Positions 1 through 9,978 of a stretch of 64,000 bases of DNA are shown piece by piece. The position numbers were made by a program, and so were the translations under genes. The DNA lies in assembly GCA_023138975.1 (NCBI GenBank), contig JAGLON010000013.1, positions 186,001 to 250,000 on the forward strand. The letters are read 5' to 3'. Each line of letters opens with the position of its first letter. The stretch's first letter is position 1. The stretch comes from Candidatus Zixiibacteriota bacterium (GTDB lineage Bacteria; Zixibacteria; MSB-5A5; GN15; JAAZOE01). The notes below the pieces were generated by a model. The model searched no databases and was not told the origin of the DNA. It was given only the letters and a program-made list of their open reading frames with translations.

Positions 1-572
1 AAAAAGCAGATGCTCATGTACTATTGGCGGCGGTTTACTATGCCAAGCTAAAAAACGATAAAGAAAAGAAAAACCGGGTTATCGAGCAGTTTAAGCAAGC
101 GTTTAAATCTTACCGTGCATGGCGCGGTGACCTGGATATCAGTTCAACTGAGTTTTTTGACATGATGCAAGAAGCACAGGCATTGGTGGATGAAGAAGCC
201 AAGTCGGGTAAACCGGCTCCAGCTGAAACTCCTGTTGAACAAGAGATAACTGCTCCCCCGCCTGAAATTGAGGAAGAGCCAGTCGAGGAAGAAGAGAAAG
301 CCGCTGTGGCGACAATTGAACCTGCGGAAACGGATGATAAACCAGCCGAGGATGAGGATCAACCCGCTATTACCACCATGCCTGGTCAGGAATCAACTGC
401 CAAAGCTTCCAAGCCATGGTATAAAAAATGGTGGGCTATCGGACTCGGGGTCGGACTCGTAGTCGGTGTCGTAGTCTTAGCTGGCGGCGGTGGTAGTGAT
501 GATGGTGGAACAACCGATACAACCTTGCCGGATTTCCCGGATCCGCCTGTGGCCGGAAAGAAAAAACATTAG
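1..572 (+). CDS. C-terminal part of a membrane-anchored protein (5' end outside window)
   Basis: The reading frame is open from base 3 with no stop, so the gene begins before the window; an in-frame TTG at 24 is unlikely to be the real start. The visible part begins with a helical, TPR-like stretch rich in Lys, Glu and Tyr. An acidic, proline-rich linker with many PAE and EEE runs follows, then one hydrophobic segment (roughly window residues 140-160 counted from base 24) preceded by WYKKWW and followed by a Gly/Asp-rich tail ending in Lys. It looks like a single-pass envelope protein with a long acidic spacer. No enzymatic motif is visible. It lies 36 bases upstream of the next exported protein on the same strand and may share its transcript. 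Function unknown. Confidence 0.7.
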   Translation, partial: KADAHVLLAAVYYAKLKNDKEKKNRVIEQFKQAFKSYRAWRGDLDISSTEFFDMMQEAQALVDEEAKSGKPAPAETPVEQEITAPPPEIEEEPVEEEEKAAVATIEPAETDDKPAEDEDQPAITTMPGQESTAKASKPWYKKWWAIGLGVGLVVGVVVLAGGGGSDDGGTTDTTLPDFPDPPVAGKKKH

Positions 573-608
573 GAAATAAAAAAAAATTTATATACAAGGA
601 GTAGTAAC

Positions 609-1481
609 ATGAAAGGAAAAACTGCTAACGTGTTATGGATGACATGTCTCATCCTTATAGTTTCATCTTCGATTGCCTTTGGTCAAACCCCGGCCAATAC
701 TATTTTATATCAAGGCAAACTAACCGATGATGCCGGACCGATAACCACAGAAGTTGTGGTAACATTCACTATTTGGTCGGCTCTCACCGGAGGAACCAGT
801 CTTTATGATGTAGAATTAACGTTCACACCAGACGAAAACGGTCTGTTCACTGTCGAACTCGGCCCGGTCGGCCCCGATGTCTTAGATGGTAATAAAAAGT
901 ACCTCGGCATAACCGTTGGTGGTGACAGTGAAATGACGCCCCGCCAGGTATTGACTTCTTCACCGGCGGCACATACTGCTTTCACGAGCCCGGGCGTTGT
1001 CTATAATAGCCATGAACCCGGAAACCAATGGATAGGTCTAATCGATTCTGTGGTGTCATATGATTCGGTAATAGTCGTTGCCCCCGGCCCGGGATATATC
1101 CATGTCTTTGCTACCACTTCGTTAAGAGTGAACCACACAAATGGAACAACCGACGATTTTCAGATGCAAGTATCACCAATGCATAATGAAATAAATTGGG
1201 GCACTTTTGGATTCAATTATATCAGAATGCCAAGTACAGCAGCCACGGGCCAATATGTCAATTCCTGCGCTGTCCAGCGAGTGTTTCCTGTCTCTTCCGG
1301 TGGTGTTTATAAGTACTACACTAATATGAATATGCGAGTTGGGTATGATGCAGCCGATGATTTTCTTGATCTTGATATGACCGCTATTTATTACCCAAAA
1401 AGCTATGGTAATGTCGATAATGTTGGAGGTTTCAAGATATCTACAGGAAGTGATGCAAGCGCTGAAGAATTAGTTCAATAG
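609..1481 (+). CDS. Exported hypothetical protein (290 aa)
   Basis: An N-terminal signal peptide is clear: basic start, hydrophobic core and a cleavage-like IAFGQ at about residue 26. The first 115 residues (YQGKL, TFTIWSA, a GLFTVELG turn, then PRQVL and PAAHTA) match a recurrent surface-protein module seen in many FCB-group and Zixibacteria exoproteins, where it precedes a variable stalk or tip domain. The remaining 170 residues are beta-rich with aromatic residues and have no motif I recognise. An AAGGAG-like ribosome site sits just before the ATG. The gene is followed after 43 bases by another exported protein with a sorting tail. It is likely a secreted or cell-surface structural protein; the role is unknown. 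Confidence 0.75.
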   Translation: MKGKTANVLWMTCLILIVSSSIAFGQTPANTILYQGKLTDDAGPITTEVVVTFTIWSALTGGTSLYDVELTFTPDENGLFTVELGPVGPDVLDGNKKYLGITVGGDSEMTPRQVLTSSPAAHTAFTSPGVVYNSHEPGNQWIGLIDSVVSYDSVIVVAPGPGYIHVFATTSLRVNHTNGTTDDFQMQVSPMHNEINWGTFGFNYIRMPSTAATGQYVNSCAVQRVFPVSSGGVYKYYTNMNMRVGYDAADDFLDLDMTAIYYPKSYGNVDNVGGFKISTGSDASAEELVQ

Positions 1482-1524
1482 TTGTATTGGCTTAGTTTTT
1501 TTTGGATAAGAAATCGAGGTTAAC

Positions 1525-3420
1525 ATGATAATATATAAATCAGTTAGATGGAAACCTCCCGGGTTGATCACAAAACCGATACTGTTTGCACTAATTCTGA
1601 TAATGCTGTTCAGCACTAATACGCTGGCGCAGTCATCCAGTGCAAGCTATAGTCTTTCTGGTGGCACCGTCGGAGGAGGCGGTATCTCTGGTTCATCCGG
1701 GTATAACATTGTCGGCAATGTTCCGCTTATGGCGGGAGGCTTGTCTTCCAGCGGAAGTTATCAAATGACCGGAGGCACGATATCACATCTTGCAACCGCT
1801 ACGCTAGCCGTCAACTATGCCGGCAGTTCACTTCAGACTGTCTCCGTGGCCAATCGTACTATGACTGTCACCTATACAGGAGGCAGTGGAACTGCGGTCA
1901 GCGGTCTCTTTTTCTATCGTCAAGGCGGTACATCCAGCTTTACTCAAACTGCCATGACAGACAACGGTGCGGGAACTCTGACATATACTCTCAATGCCAG
2001 CCTACTTGGTGTCAGAGGTCTTGAGTACTTCTTCGTTATTGCTCAAGATACATATTCAACAACCATTGGTACGTCGTTTTCCCCTTATGTTCTCAGGGTT
2101 CGTGTCAACAATGCTCAAGGCATGCGGCCGACCGCCATGCCGGATGCCCAGTACCGTATAATCGGATTGCCTTTGAATCCAACTTCTTCGAGTGCATCCA
2201 CGGTCTTTGTTGATGACCTGGGGGCGGCTGATGATAAAGTATGGCGTCTGGGAAGTTATAATAATGACAGCGGAACAGTAACGGAGTTTCCTGCGGTTGC
2301 GGCCGTTTCGCCCGGACAGGGATACTGGCTGATTGCCCGGGGCGGATTGAGATACGGCTCCGCCGGGACTTCTCTACGACCCAACTATATATATGGTGGA
2401 AATCAGTACTATCCGGTAGCTCTTGATTCCGGATGGAATATGGTTGCCAATCCATGTCCCTTCAATGTTGCCTTTAGTCAGGTATTTGTTCTCTATTCGG
2501 GAACAGTTTCTACCGATCATCCGGCTGGCTTAATGGACGATGCCGCTCATTACTATAACGGCACTGGATACCAGAATGTGACCGTGATTCCCGCCTGGGA
2601 AGGGGTCTTCATTCATGCTAATCGTCCCAATGTGAGCCTGTTATTCAGATATCAGGAAGCAGTCAGTAAATCCGCTTACAAACCGTTGGCCAGCAACCTT
2701 GAAGCCGACGAATGGTATCTTGATATCACAATGCGAACCGGGGAACTGGAAGACGGAGGAAACCTGATTGGCGTCAGACAAGAGGCCATAGAAGGAGCCG
2801 ACCGATACGATATTTCCGAACCGCCTCCGGCTCCCGACGGCGCGTCACTCGCCTTTCGCATTCCGGGCGAATCATCGCGGTTGAGAAAAACCGACTTTCG
2901 CCCGCATTTCGAAGACGGTGCGACCTGGCATATTGAGATGTCTTTCGCCAAAAACCGCATCTTGAGTTTCAACGGACTGGAGAAAATCGTCGAAAACTGG
3001 GAAGCGGTATTGGAAATGGATAATAAATCCACATTTTACCTGACTCCGGGACAGCAGATTACCGTTCCTGATAATGTTTCTTCGGCTCGCTTAATTATTG
3101 GAAGTAAGCAGTATCTGACCAATGAACAAGTAGCTCTTCCCGATGATTTTGTTCTTGACCAGAATTACCCTAACCCCTTCAACCCAATGACTAACATACA
3201 TTTCACCGTACCTCAACAAGCTCATATTCGGATCGAAGTTCACAATATTCTGGGCCAACAAGTAAAACTGTTATTGGATGAGAATATGCCTAAAGGTGAT
3301 TATACTATCACATGGGAAGGTAAAGACCAGTACAATCAACCGGTTGCCAGTGGTATATATTTCTATCGCTTGACGGCCGACAGTTTCAGTCAATGCCGTA
3401 AGATGGTCTTATTAAAGTAG
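1525..3420 (+). CDS. Secreted protein with C-terminal type IX-style sorting domain
   Basis: 631 residues. The N-terminus has a basic stretch and hydrophobic core ending at LAQSSS (about residue 36), a signal peptide. A glycine/serine-rich, repetitive region (about 40-85) is followed by beta-sandwich-like sequence. The last 85 residues start with FVLDQNYPNPFNP and contain IRIEVHNILGQ, then VASGIYFYRL and a terminal KMVLLK. That is the classic FCB C-terminal secretion and sorting domain (TIGR04183-like), in other phyla recognised by the type IX system that uses PorV. A PorV/PorQ-family gene is present at about 53.3-54.3 kb, which fits. A strong terminator follows directly. The passenger function is not recognised. 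Confidence 0.85.
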   Translation: MIIYKSVRWKPPGLITKPILFALILIMLFSTNTLAQSSSASYSLSGGTVGGGGISGSSGYNIVGNVPLMAGGLSSSGSYQMTGGTISHLATATLAVNYAGSSLQTVSVANRTMTVTYTGGSGTAVSGLFFYRQGGTSSFTQTAMTDNGAGTLTYTLNASLLGVRGLEYFFVIAQDTYSTTIGTSFSPYVLRVRVNNAQGMRPTAMPDAQYRIIGLPLNPTSSSASTVFVDDLGAADDKVWRLGSYNNDSGTVTEFPAVAAVSPGQGYWLIARGGLRYGSAGTSLRPNYIYGGNQYYPVALDSGWNMVANPCPFNVAFSQVFVLYSGTVSTDHPAGLMDDAAHYYNGTGYQNVTVIPAWEGVFIHANRPNVSLLFRYQEAVSKSAYKPLASNLEADEWYLDITMRTGELEDGGNLIGVRQEAIEGADRYDISEPPPAPDGASLAFRIPGESSRLRKTDFRPHFEDGATWHIEMSFAKNRILSFNGLEKIVENWEAVLEMDNKSTFYLTPGQQITVPDNVSSARLIIGSKQYLTNEQVALPDDFVLDQNYPNPFNPMTNIHFTVPQQAHIRIEVHNILGQQVKLLLDENMPKGDYTITWEGKDQYNQPVASGIYFYRLTADSFSQCRKMVLLK

Positions 3421-3432
3421 TTATACTATATT

Positions 3433-3465
3433 CGAGAATCCGGTTAGCACCGGATTCTCGTTTTT
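3433..3465 (+). terminator. Rho-independent terminator
   Basis: A perfect 12-bp stem (CGAGAATCCGGT with ACCGGATTCTCG) around the loop TAGC is followed by TTTTT. It lies 12 bases after the stop of the sorting-domain protein and closes that transcription unit. Confidence 0.93.
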
Positions 3466-3617
3466 ATTGCCTGCCCGTCTTCACGAAAAACCATTCACAC
3501 CCGTAAATATTATAAGATTAATCTAATAATTACCTGTGAATCTGATAAAAAAGTAATAAACAATCATTCAGGCGCATGCGTCTTCCCTAAAAACCATTGC
3601 AGGACAAATAAAAGCGG

Positions 3618-3645
3618 TTGCAAAATTGTTTTTTTCGTATATATT
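3618..3645 (+). promoter_or_regulatory. Possible sigma-70-type promoter for the dockerin protein gene
   Basis: TTGCAA at 3618-3623 and TATATT at 3640-3645 are separated by 16 bases in the 340-base gap before the dockerin protein gene. The rest of the gap (3466-3617 and 3646-3762) shows no convincing gene. It would give a leader of about 110 bases. Confidence 0.35.
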
Positions 3646-3762
3646 ATCGACGAGCATGAGCGTAGGGACAAGTGGCAGAAATCTGTCGATTTCTTGTCTT
3701 GCTTCCAAGGTCCTCTACTTACTAAATAGCAACACTTTTTACCTATCCGAAAGGAGATTCAA

Positions 3763-6700
3763 ATGGCTAGGAGATTCTCAGCACTATTACTTCTCCTCTC
3801 CTTTTTATTCCTTACTCTAATCGGAAGCACGGCGGTTTTGGGATCTGATAAACCGTTTGTAGCTTCTCATTTGAGTAAAACCCGGGTGGCTCCCGCGGCA
3901 GTAAGGTTTCACCAAGACAATGCCCCCGTTAACTCAACAAGTGGAAATTCCAAAGGCAGCATGATTACGCTAAACGCGACCGATCACGCTGAAAATATTA
4001 TTGGTTATACCGCTTATGACTATCAGAACAACGCCCTAATGCGTCGTCAGGTAGAACACAGGGGAACAAACAGTATCCATTTTGCATGGATGTGGCTTGA
4101 AGTTTTTGACGCAGCCTCTGACACTCGAGATCTGCGGTATTACAGCTATGATCTTACAACGTGTGCCCCGTTGTCCGGTTCTACCGGTTTAGGCATAGGC
4201 GGAAATCGTAAGGGCTATACGACTATTGATGTTTATCAGTCAACAGCCTTTGCACTGCCGACAGCTCACGAAACCAATGCCGGTGTTACCTCCCCAACCA
4301 TTTATTATGATTTTGGTTGGTCAACCGGCGCACCAATTGGTCTTTATGAAACTCACGCTCCGACTGATATCTACGGTTGGGGTGCGAATGATGGCATCGG
4401 TCCTGGCAATGAAAATATCTGGCCTTATATAGATATGCAGATCGGTACTGAAACAGTTCTGCATATGACGGCTCAAGAATTTTACCAGGGTGGACAAGAT
4501 ACAATCTCAACGTGTTCTTACTATCGTCGTGTGGGTGCTTATGGTTCCACCAGCGGTAGTCCCAATGGTGTCTGGTCTGATCAGCGCATTGTCGATTCCC
4601 AAAACATGGGTGATGCGATTGTTGTCGCCGATCCTGGCTCCGACAAAGTCGCACTGGTTTGGATGGCTCCATCCGCGTTTAATCGTGGAGGAGATGAGTC
4701 GATGGCATATGATCAAGATGTCTATTATGCCATTTCATCAAATCAGGGTGGTGATTGGGTCTCAACTGGCGCCGATTCATCAATCAGTCAACAGGTCGAA
4801 GCCGGTGTTGTCACTGGCGGAAACTGCTCCAACTACCCGGATCCGGGCGCATCAGAAAACTGGGATGGAAAACAATTCGGTTATTCTGAAGTCCAGGGTC
4901 TTTATGACCTTCTGGGTAACCTGCATATCGTCTGGTCAACCCGCACTTACTCAACCGACGATGAGCACGTGACCTTCCGTGATGGTGGGCTGTACCACTG
5001 GTCCGAGAACCATACAACACCGTCCAAGGTTTACACTTGGCCGAAACGTTTTGGTACCCTCGGTAACGGCTGTGTCACACTTCCGGATTGGGTTCAGGAA
5101 GCTGGCAAAATGTCATTATCGATCTGTGATGATGGAACTCTTTATGTTTCCTTTACCAAATTCGGTCATGACGGCCTTTGCGACACCGAAGAGTGCGCTG
5201 GTCTTTGTACTAACAAAGATAATGTCAATGCCGGCGATCAAGGCGGGCATGCGGTTGGTTATCTTTACACCGTTGCCTCTGATGACGGCGGTGAGTTGTG
5301 GGATGCTCCAGTGCGTGTAACTGGTCGCTTGACAACTGAGACTGAAGGTTGCTGGCCTGATACTTCCGAAACAACCTTAGAGTGCCACAGTGAAATGTGG
5401 GGCTCCATGGCTCGCTACAGCCGTATCGAGACATGCGGTGACTCTACCGGTGTTGAAGTCCTTGATGTTGTATATATCGATGACTTGGCTCCGGGCGGCG
5501 TCGTTCGCGGTACAGGCGCGGTTTGGTCAACCAACCCGGTCACCTGGCAGGTTACGTCCTGTCGTGAAGTTGTTTACGTTGCAGAGTATGGCGATGATGC
5601 CGGTAACGGCCTCGGTAGCTGCTATACTGCAGACTTTATCGTCGTCAATCCAAGCAGCGACACAACAACTCAGATTAACCTGACTAACACAGGTCTGTTA
5701 GCCAACAACTTCAGCACCAGTGTTTCATATAACGATGGTAGCGGCTGGCTGAGTATTGTTCCGGCAAGTGGAAGCATTCCGCGCAATCTGGAAGATACAA
5801 TAACTCTTGATCTGACCTTCACGGCTCCGTCCGGTGCGCCAGATCCGTCGACTTGGGATTGTTTGATTACAATTACTCATGATGCTGACGGCAGTCCGCG
5901 GAATATCCCGGCTTGCATGATCGTCTCTAGTGATTTTGCGTGGCCGGATACCGCTACTTTGGCAACTGCCTGTAAACAACTTCTTGTTTACAACAATGCT
6001 AAACTGGCGAACAGCACGGCCAATGCTGCCCTTGACTATATCGATGATTGTGATACCTTCACAGATCAGACTGATCCGACGTCTTATCTATATGACGCTT
6101 CACCGATTATCGTACGCCTTGACGGCAGTGATACTCTGCGGTTTATGGCTTATTCCAATACATTTTCTACCAGCGATGGTCTCCGTCCTTTGACTCCTCT
6201 GACAGTTGACGAGACGACCTTTGCTGGCTCATACACCTATGCCAGTGCTGAACTGACAACTTCTGACACCAGTGTCAGCATGATTGTTGAATACTTTGTA
6301 CCGACTCATGCCGATACTTGTGAATTCATAATCCAGCGTTTGAAAGTTTTCAGCGGCAATGGCTCCACAGTTAATGGAGTCCTAATTGGTGAACTTATGG
6401 ATTGGGATGTTCCGTCCGATAGCGGTTCAAATAACACCACCGGATTCTCGGCGATTGACGGCGAAATCTGGATGGTTGGTTATGAATATGATGATACTAC
6501 CAACGGTGACTGCGGACAGCTTGAAGATGATCGCTTTGGTGGTGTTAAAATACTCGAACCAGCTGCCGTTAAAAATGCGATGACTCTTGACAATGCTACC
6601 TATGTTTACACCAGCGGCCCTTACGAAACAGATGCCCCGATGCCGCCGCAGGTATCATATAACAAGATGTTCGGTGAAGAAGGTTTCAGTGCTTTCAATT

Positions 6701-7113
6701 CATCTCATGCTGATTCAGTCGCAACCGATTTATCAATGCTGATAACATTCGGTCAGTATGACTTAACGACAACTGACACTCTTGAGTTTATCATGGTTCT
6801 CGCTACCGGCAAGACCGGAGAAACCGACTTCCTCCAGAGCTTTGCCGATGGCAAAACCTGGGCACAGGATCATGGCTTAGTCGCTGCGACCTGCTGTGTT
6901 GAGCCAGGTGGTGACGCTAACGGTGATGGTCCGACTAACGTCGGTGATGCCGTATATCTGATCAACTATGCCTTTAAGGGTGGTCCTGCTCCGGATTGTA
7001 TGTCCGAGGGTGACGCTAATACCGATGGTTCTGTAAACGTCGGTGACGCTGTTTATATTATTAACTATGCGTTTAAGGGCGGTCCGACACCTGTTTGCGG
7101 CACCATTGACTAA
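3763..7113 (+). CDS. Large secreted protein with two C-terminal dockerin-like repeats
   Basis: 1116 residues, starting at an ATG with an AAGGAG ribosome site 7 bases upstream. The N-terminal signal peptide spans about residues 1-28. The long central part contains sequence like that of sialidase/BNR-type beta-propeller proteins, with DGG and SDDGG turns and Trp-rich strands. An Ig- or BACON-like module (about 635-725) and a second beta-rich module follow. The C-terminus carries two near-identical repeats, each with a DxNxDG calcium-loop motif followed by NVGDAVY-INYAFKGGP and a Cys. These resemble dockerin type I or EF-hand repeats that are very common in Zixibacteria exoproteins. Numerous Cys residues suggest disulfides outside the cell. 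The substrate is unknown; it is probably an extracellular adhesion or degradative protein. Confidence 0.85.
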   Translation: MARRFSALLLLLSFLFLTLIGSTAVLGSDKPFVASHLSKTRVAPAAVRFHQDNAPVNSTSGNSKGSMITLNATDHAENIIGYTAYDYQNNALMRRQVEHRGTNSIHFAWMWLEVFDAASDTRDLRYYSYDLTTCAPLSGSTGLGIGGNRKGYTTIDVYQSTAFALPTAHETNAGVTSPTIYYDFGWSTGAPIGLYETHAPTDIYGWGANDGIGPGNENIWPYIDMQIGTETVLHMTAQEFYQGGQDTISTCSYYRRVGAYGSTSGSPNGVWSDQRIVDSQNMGDAIVVADPGSDKVALVWMAPSAFNRGGDESMAYDQDVYYAISSNQGGDWVSTGADSSISQQVEAGVVTGGNCSNYPDPGASENWDGKQFGYSEVQGLYDLLGNLHIVWSTRTYSTDDEHVTFRDGGLYHWSENHTTPSKVYTWPKRFGTLGNGCVTLPDWVQEAGKMSLSICDDGTLYVSFTKFGHDGLCDTEECAGLCTNKDNVNAGDQGGHAVGYLYTVASDDGGELWDAPVRVTGRLTTETEGCWPDTSETTLECHSEMWGSMARYSRIETCGDSTGVEVLDVVYIDDLAPGGVVRGTGAVWSTNPVTWQVTSCREVVYVAEYGDDAGNGLGSCYTADFIVVNPSSDTTTQINLTNTGLLANNFSTSVSYNDGSGWLSIVPASGSIPRNLEDTITLDLTFTAPSGAPDPSTWDCLITITHDADGSPRNIPACMIVSSDFAWPDTATLATACKQLLVYNNAKLANSTANAALDYIDDCDTFTDQTDPTSYLYDASPIIVRLDGSDTLRFMAYSNTFSTSDGLRPLTPLTVDETTFAGSYTYASAELTTSDTSVSMIVEYFVPTHADTCEFIIQRLKVFSGNGSTVNGVLIGELMDWDVPSDSGSNNTTGFSAIDGEIWMVGYEYDDTTNGDCGQLEDDRFGGVKILEPAAVKNAMTLDNATYVYTSGPYETDAPMPPQVSYNKMFGEEGFSAFNSSHADSVATDLSMLITFGQYDLTTTDTLEFIMVLATGKTGETDFLQSFADGKTWAQDHGLVAATCCVEPGGDANGDGPTNVGDAVYLINYAFKGGPAPDCMSEGDANTDGSVNVGDAVYIINYAFKGGPTPVCGTID

Positions 7114-7169
7114 GTTAGATAATAAAACTCTTAGTTAATCCGGCTTTCCCCGGAAAAACTAAGGTTAAA

Positions 7170-7210
7170 AAAAAGAACCGCTCCTGAATTTCCGGAGCGG
7201 TTCTTTTTTA
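7170..7210 (+). terminator. Rho-independent terminator
   Basis: AGAACCGCTCC (7174-7184) pairs perfectly with GGAGCGGTTCT (7194-7204), with flanking A and T runs, about 60 bases after the dockerin protein stop. A weaker inverted repeat (CTTAGTT...AACTAAG, about 7130-7163) precedes it. The rest of the gap up to 7433 holds no gene I can support. Confidence 0.92.
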
Positions 7211-7433
7211 CTAATAACTTCCGCTTTGAGTGTTAGTTAAGATAATAATAGTAAATCAAAAACACAAAACCCTTGATTTTTCTATAGATTCTTTGTAATT
7301 ACTTTATGAGGATAGCCTGTGAAGTATTGATTTTGATGGCTCTTTTCCTCTCTTACAATTCTGTTCATAATGAAAATATTCAAGGGCAGATGACAGTAAG
7401 AAACATTCTGTCAGTTTTTACTTGGAGATATGT

Positions 7434-7826
7434 ATGTCATTTTCGATGAATTTTACCGTGGACCTTGATGAAGATCGGCGGCTAATGAATGTAAAAATAT
7501 ATGGTATATGGAAGCGTGAAACCGCTCGATCATATCATGATGAATTTAGAGAAGTAGCCCAGCCTTTAGTAGGCAAAGAGTGGGCTAAAATTATCAATCT
7601 GAGTAATTGGAGGCCTTCATACCCTGAAATGGATAAAGTCATTGGGGATCATATGCGTTGGTCTAAGAAAAACGGCAATACCCTGGCCATTTACATAATT
7701 GACAATCCCGTAACAAAAAACCAGCTGAAAAAAATGTTCTCGCACGGCTCTACCGGTCCCATCAGTAAAATGGTAAAATCACGGGAAGAAGCCGAAAAGA
7801 TACTCGTCGAACACGGTTTTAAGTAA
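7434..7826 (+). CDS. SpoIIAA/STAS-like small cytoplasmic protein
   Basis: 130 residues from ATG 7434, chosen because GGAG at 7424-7427 is ideally spaced; an upstream in-frame TTG at 7422 overlaps that ribosome site. There is no signal peptide or membrane segment. The pattern of a beta strand (MNFTVDLDEDRRLMNVKIYGIW), an amphipathic helix, an AKIINLSNWRP strand and a C-terminal regulatory-type helix (SREEAEKILVEHGF) fits the SpoIIAA-like/STAS fold family of small uncharacterised proteins. It stands alone, converging on the S9 peptidase gene with only 6 bases between stops. Possible role in protein-protein regulation; not established. Confidence 0.65.
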   Translation: MSFSMNFTVDLDEDRRLMNVKIYGIWKRETARSYHDEFREVAQPLVGKEWAKIINLSNWRPSYPEMDKVIGDHMRWSKKNGNTLAIYIIDNPVTKNQLKKMFSHGSTGPISKMVKSREEAEKILVEHGFK

Positions 7827-7832
7827 ACAAGC

Positions 7833-9845
7833 TTACTTCAAGTAACGTTTAAACCACTTTGCAATCAATTCCAAACGTGCAATCCGTCGATCAGGTCTCC
7901 CATGCCGCGACAGCCCATGAGGCTCTTCCGGGAAACGAACAAATTCTACTGTCTTTTTCATTAGTTTAAGCATTACAAATAACTGTTCAGCCTGCTCAAT
8001 ACTGCATCGCAAATCCTGCTCAGAATGAATGATTAATAAAGGCGTCTTGATATTCTTGGCATAAGTTATAGGAGAACAACGCGTATAGGTCTCTTCTGCC
8101 GTCCAGGGCGTCCCCAAAAATTCCTGCTTCAAATCATAACCGATATCCGAGGAACCAAAGAAACTCCGTAAATCCACCACTGACCGCTGTGTCACCGCTG
8201 CCTTAAACCGGTTTGTATGCCCGATAATCCAATTAGTCATATAACCGCCGTAGGACCCTCCGGTTACACCGATTTTTTTAGTATTCACATATGGCAGATC
8301 GCTCAAGTAATCTGCGGCTGCCATACAGTCGGAATAATCAATAGTACCCCAATCTCCGACTATAGTCCCGGCAAAGGTCTCACCTCTTCCTTGGCCGCCG
8401 CGAGGATTTGTGTAGAAAACAACATAGCCTCTCGAGGCCAGATAGAGCATTTCATGATAATAAGTAAACCCGTATTGTGTTCGAGGACCACCGTGAATTT
8501 CCAATACCCCCGGGTATTTTTTTGTTTTTGAAAAACTCGGCGGCGTTACCAGCCATCCCTGCAGCTCGGTACCATCGTAGGCCTTGAACCGCACTTCTTT
8601 GATCACAGGTGAGTCAATTCCCGATAACAATGATTTGCAGGGTGAGGAAATTACATGTGCCTTCTTATCGCCTTCATAAGATGAAGGGAATACAGATATT
8701 TCACCCGGCGTCTTCAGATTGGAGACCACTGCCGCAATTTTCCTTCGGGTTTTGCCAAATGAATAACCCTTAATATGACACTCTTTCTTAGTCACTCGAG
8801 TCGGCAATCCACCTTTTGCCGGAACGTAGAAGATATGCGTACATCCCATATCTGAAGCACAGAAATAAAGTCTTTTACCGTCTGGTGTCCAAACAGGAGA
8901 TGGCTGGCTAAAGGCATCACCTATGTCTCCGATAGTCACATCAATGGCCATGCGGTCAAATTTAGGAATAATATCTTTGGCGGCTGGTTTACCATGGACA
9001 CCAACCGTCCAGACATGAAAATTGGTCACTCCCCAGGCATCATCGGTATTGGTATGTCCCAGATAAGCTATCTTCTTACTATCGGGTGAAAATGAGGGAG
9101 ATGATTTCGGTCCGGCTGGAGCAGGAATCTTTTTCTCTTTACCACCGTCGATTCCAACCGTGAAAAGATCATCCTTGAGAGTCTCAAGATCGGGATCTTT
9201 ACTGCGATTCGACACGAAGCAAATCAGCTTCCCATTTGAGGAAATTGACGGAGACATCTCATCATGTTTTCCTTTTGTAAGCTGGACAGCCTTACCGCTC
9301 TCAATATCAACTTTCCAAATATGGAAACGGTCTTTCGGAAGAAATCCGGAACCGTCAAGCCTATAAAATAACCTCGTTATATGGCGAAACAGCGGCGCTT
9401 CTTTTTTCTTAGTCTCATCTTTTTCGGAATGGCTGTCATTAAACCGGAATTGAAATACAATTTCCTTTCCATCAGGAGTCCAGCATAAACCGGTAAACGA
9501 GCCGTCCATCTCAAGAAGCAGTCGCTCGCTTCCTCCGCTGACCGACATTAGATAAATACCGCTTTTTTTATTGCGCGTGGAAACAAACGCGAATTGAGCG
9601 CCATCTGGGGACCACATAACACCCCGGTCATTGACCTCGCCAAAAGTGAAGGGCACAACCTCACCGGTTGTATTATCAGCCATATGAATGCGTGAAAAAT
9701 ACTTTCGCTTATCATCCGAAACATTCTCAATAGTAATGGCCGTTTTCTTTTCATTGGGTGATAAAACTGCCGAGGATGTAATACTGAACCGGCAAATATC
9801 TTCAGCCTCGATAAATCGTTTTTTAAATTTTTTTCCACTTCGCAT
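7833..9845 (-). CDS. S9 family serine peptidase (acylaminoacyl-peptidase/prolyl oligopeptidase type)
   Basis: 670 residues with no signal peptide, so probably cytoplasmic. The N-terminal half (about 20-400) is a beta-propeller built from PD40/WD40-like repeats with SPDGAQFAF, TPDGKEIVF and SPDSKKIAY motifs. The C-terminal half (about 415-670) is an alpha/beta hydrolase with the full triad: Ser531 in GGSYGG, Asp611 in SEQDLR and His643 in EPHGLSRHG. In this family the propeller gates access so that only short peptides are cleaved. A GAGG ribosome site precedes the ATG. It is the last gene before a convergent neighbour, so it may be monocistronic. Likely role: cytosolic turnover of peptides. 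Confidence 0.92.
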   Translation of the reverse strand: MRSGKKFKKRFIEAEDICRFSITSSAVLSPNEKKTAITIENVSDDKRKYFSRIHMADNTTGEVVPFTFGEVNDRGVMWSPDGAQFAFVSTRNKKSGIYLMSVSGGSERLLLEMDGSFTGLCWTPDGKEIVFQFRFNDSHSEKDETKKKEAPLFRHITRLFYRLDGSGFLPKDRFHIWKVDIESGKAVQLTKGKHDEMSPSISSNGKLICFVSNRSKDPDLETLKDDLFTVGIDGGKEKKIPAPAGPKSSPSFSPDSKKIAYLGHTNTDDAWGVTNFHVWTVGVHGKPAAKDIIPKFDRMAIDVTIGDIGDAFSQPSPVWTPDGKRLYFCASDMGCTHIFYVPAKGGLPTRVTKKECHIKGYSFGKTRRKIAAVVSNLKTPGEISVFPSSYEGDKKAHVISSPCKSLLSGIDSPVIKEVRFKAYDGTELQGWLVTPPSFSKTKKYPGVLEIHGGPRTQYGFTYYHEMLYLASRGYVVFYTNPRGGQGRGETFAGTIVGDWGTIDYSDCMAAADYLSDLPYVNTKKIGVTGGSYGGYMTNWIIGHTNRFKAAVTQRSVVDLRSFFGSSDIGYDLKQEFLGTPWTAEETYTRCSPITYAKNIKTPLLIIHSEQDLRCSIEQAEQLFVMLKLMKKTVEFVRFPEEPHGLSRHGRPDRRIARLELIAKWFKRYLK

Positions 9846-9978
9846 TATATCCTCGCTTAATTAGGGATGGTACCCCCTTATACGCTAACATCAGGGATTT
9901 AACGCCCATTTAAAAATGCAAATAATTATCATAAGGAAAGGTATGATTTTCAGGCTTTTTTGTCAACGCACAATACTG

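Noticed and set aside
3626-3820. A 64-codon frame at the start of the dockerin protein gene
   Set aside because: It overlaps the real gene's start in another frame and lacks a ribosome site.
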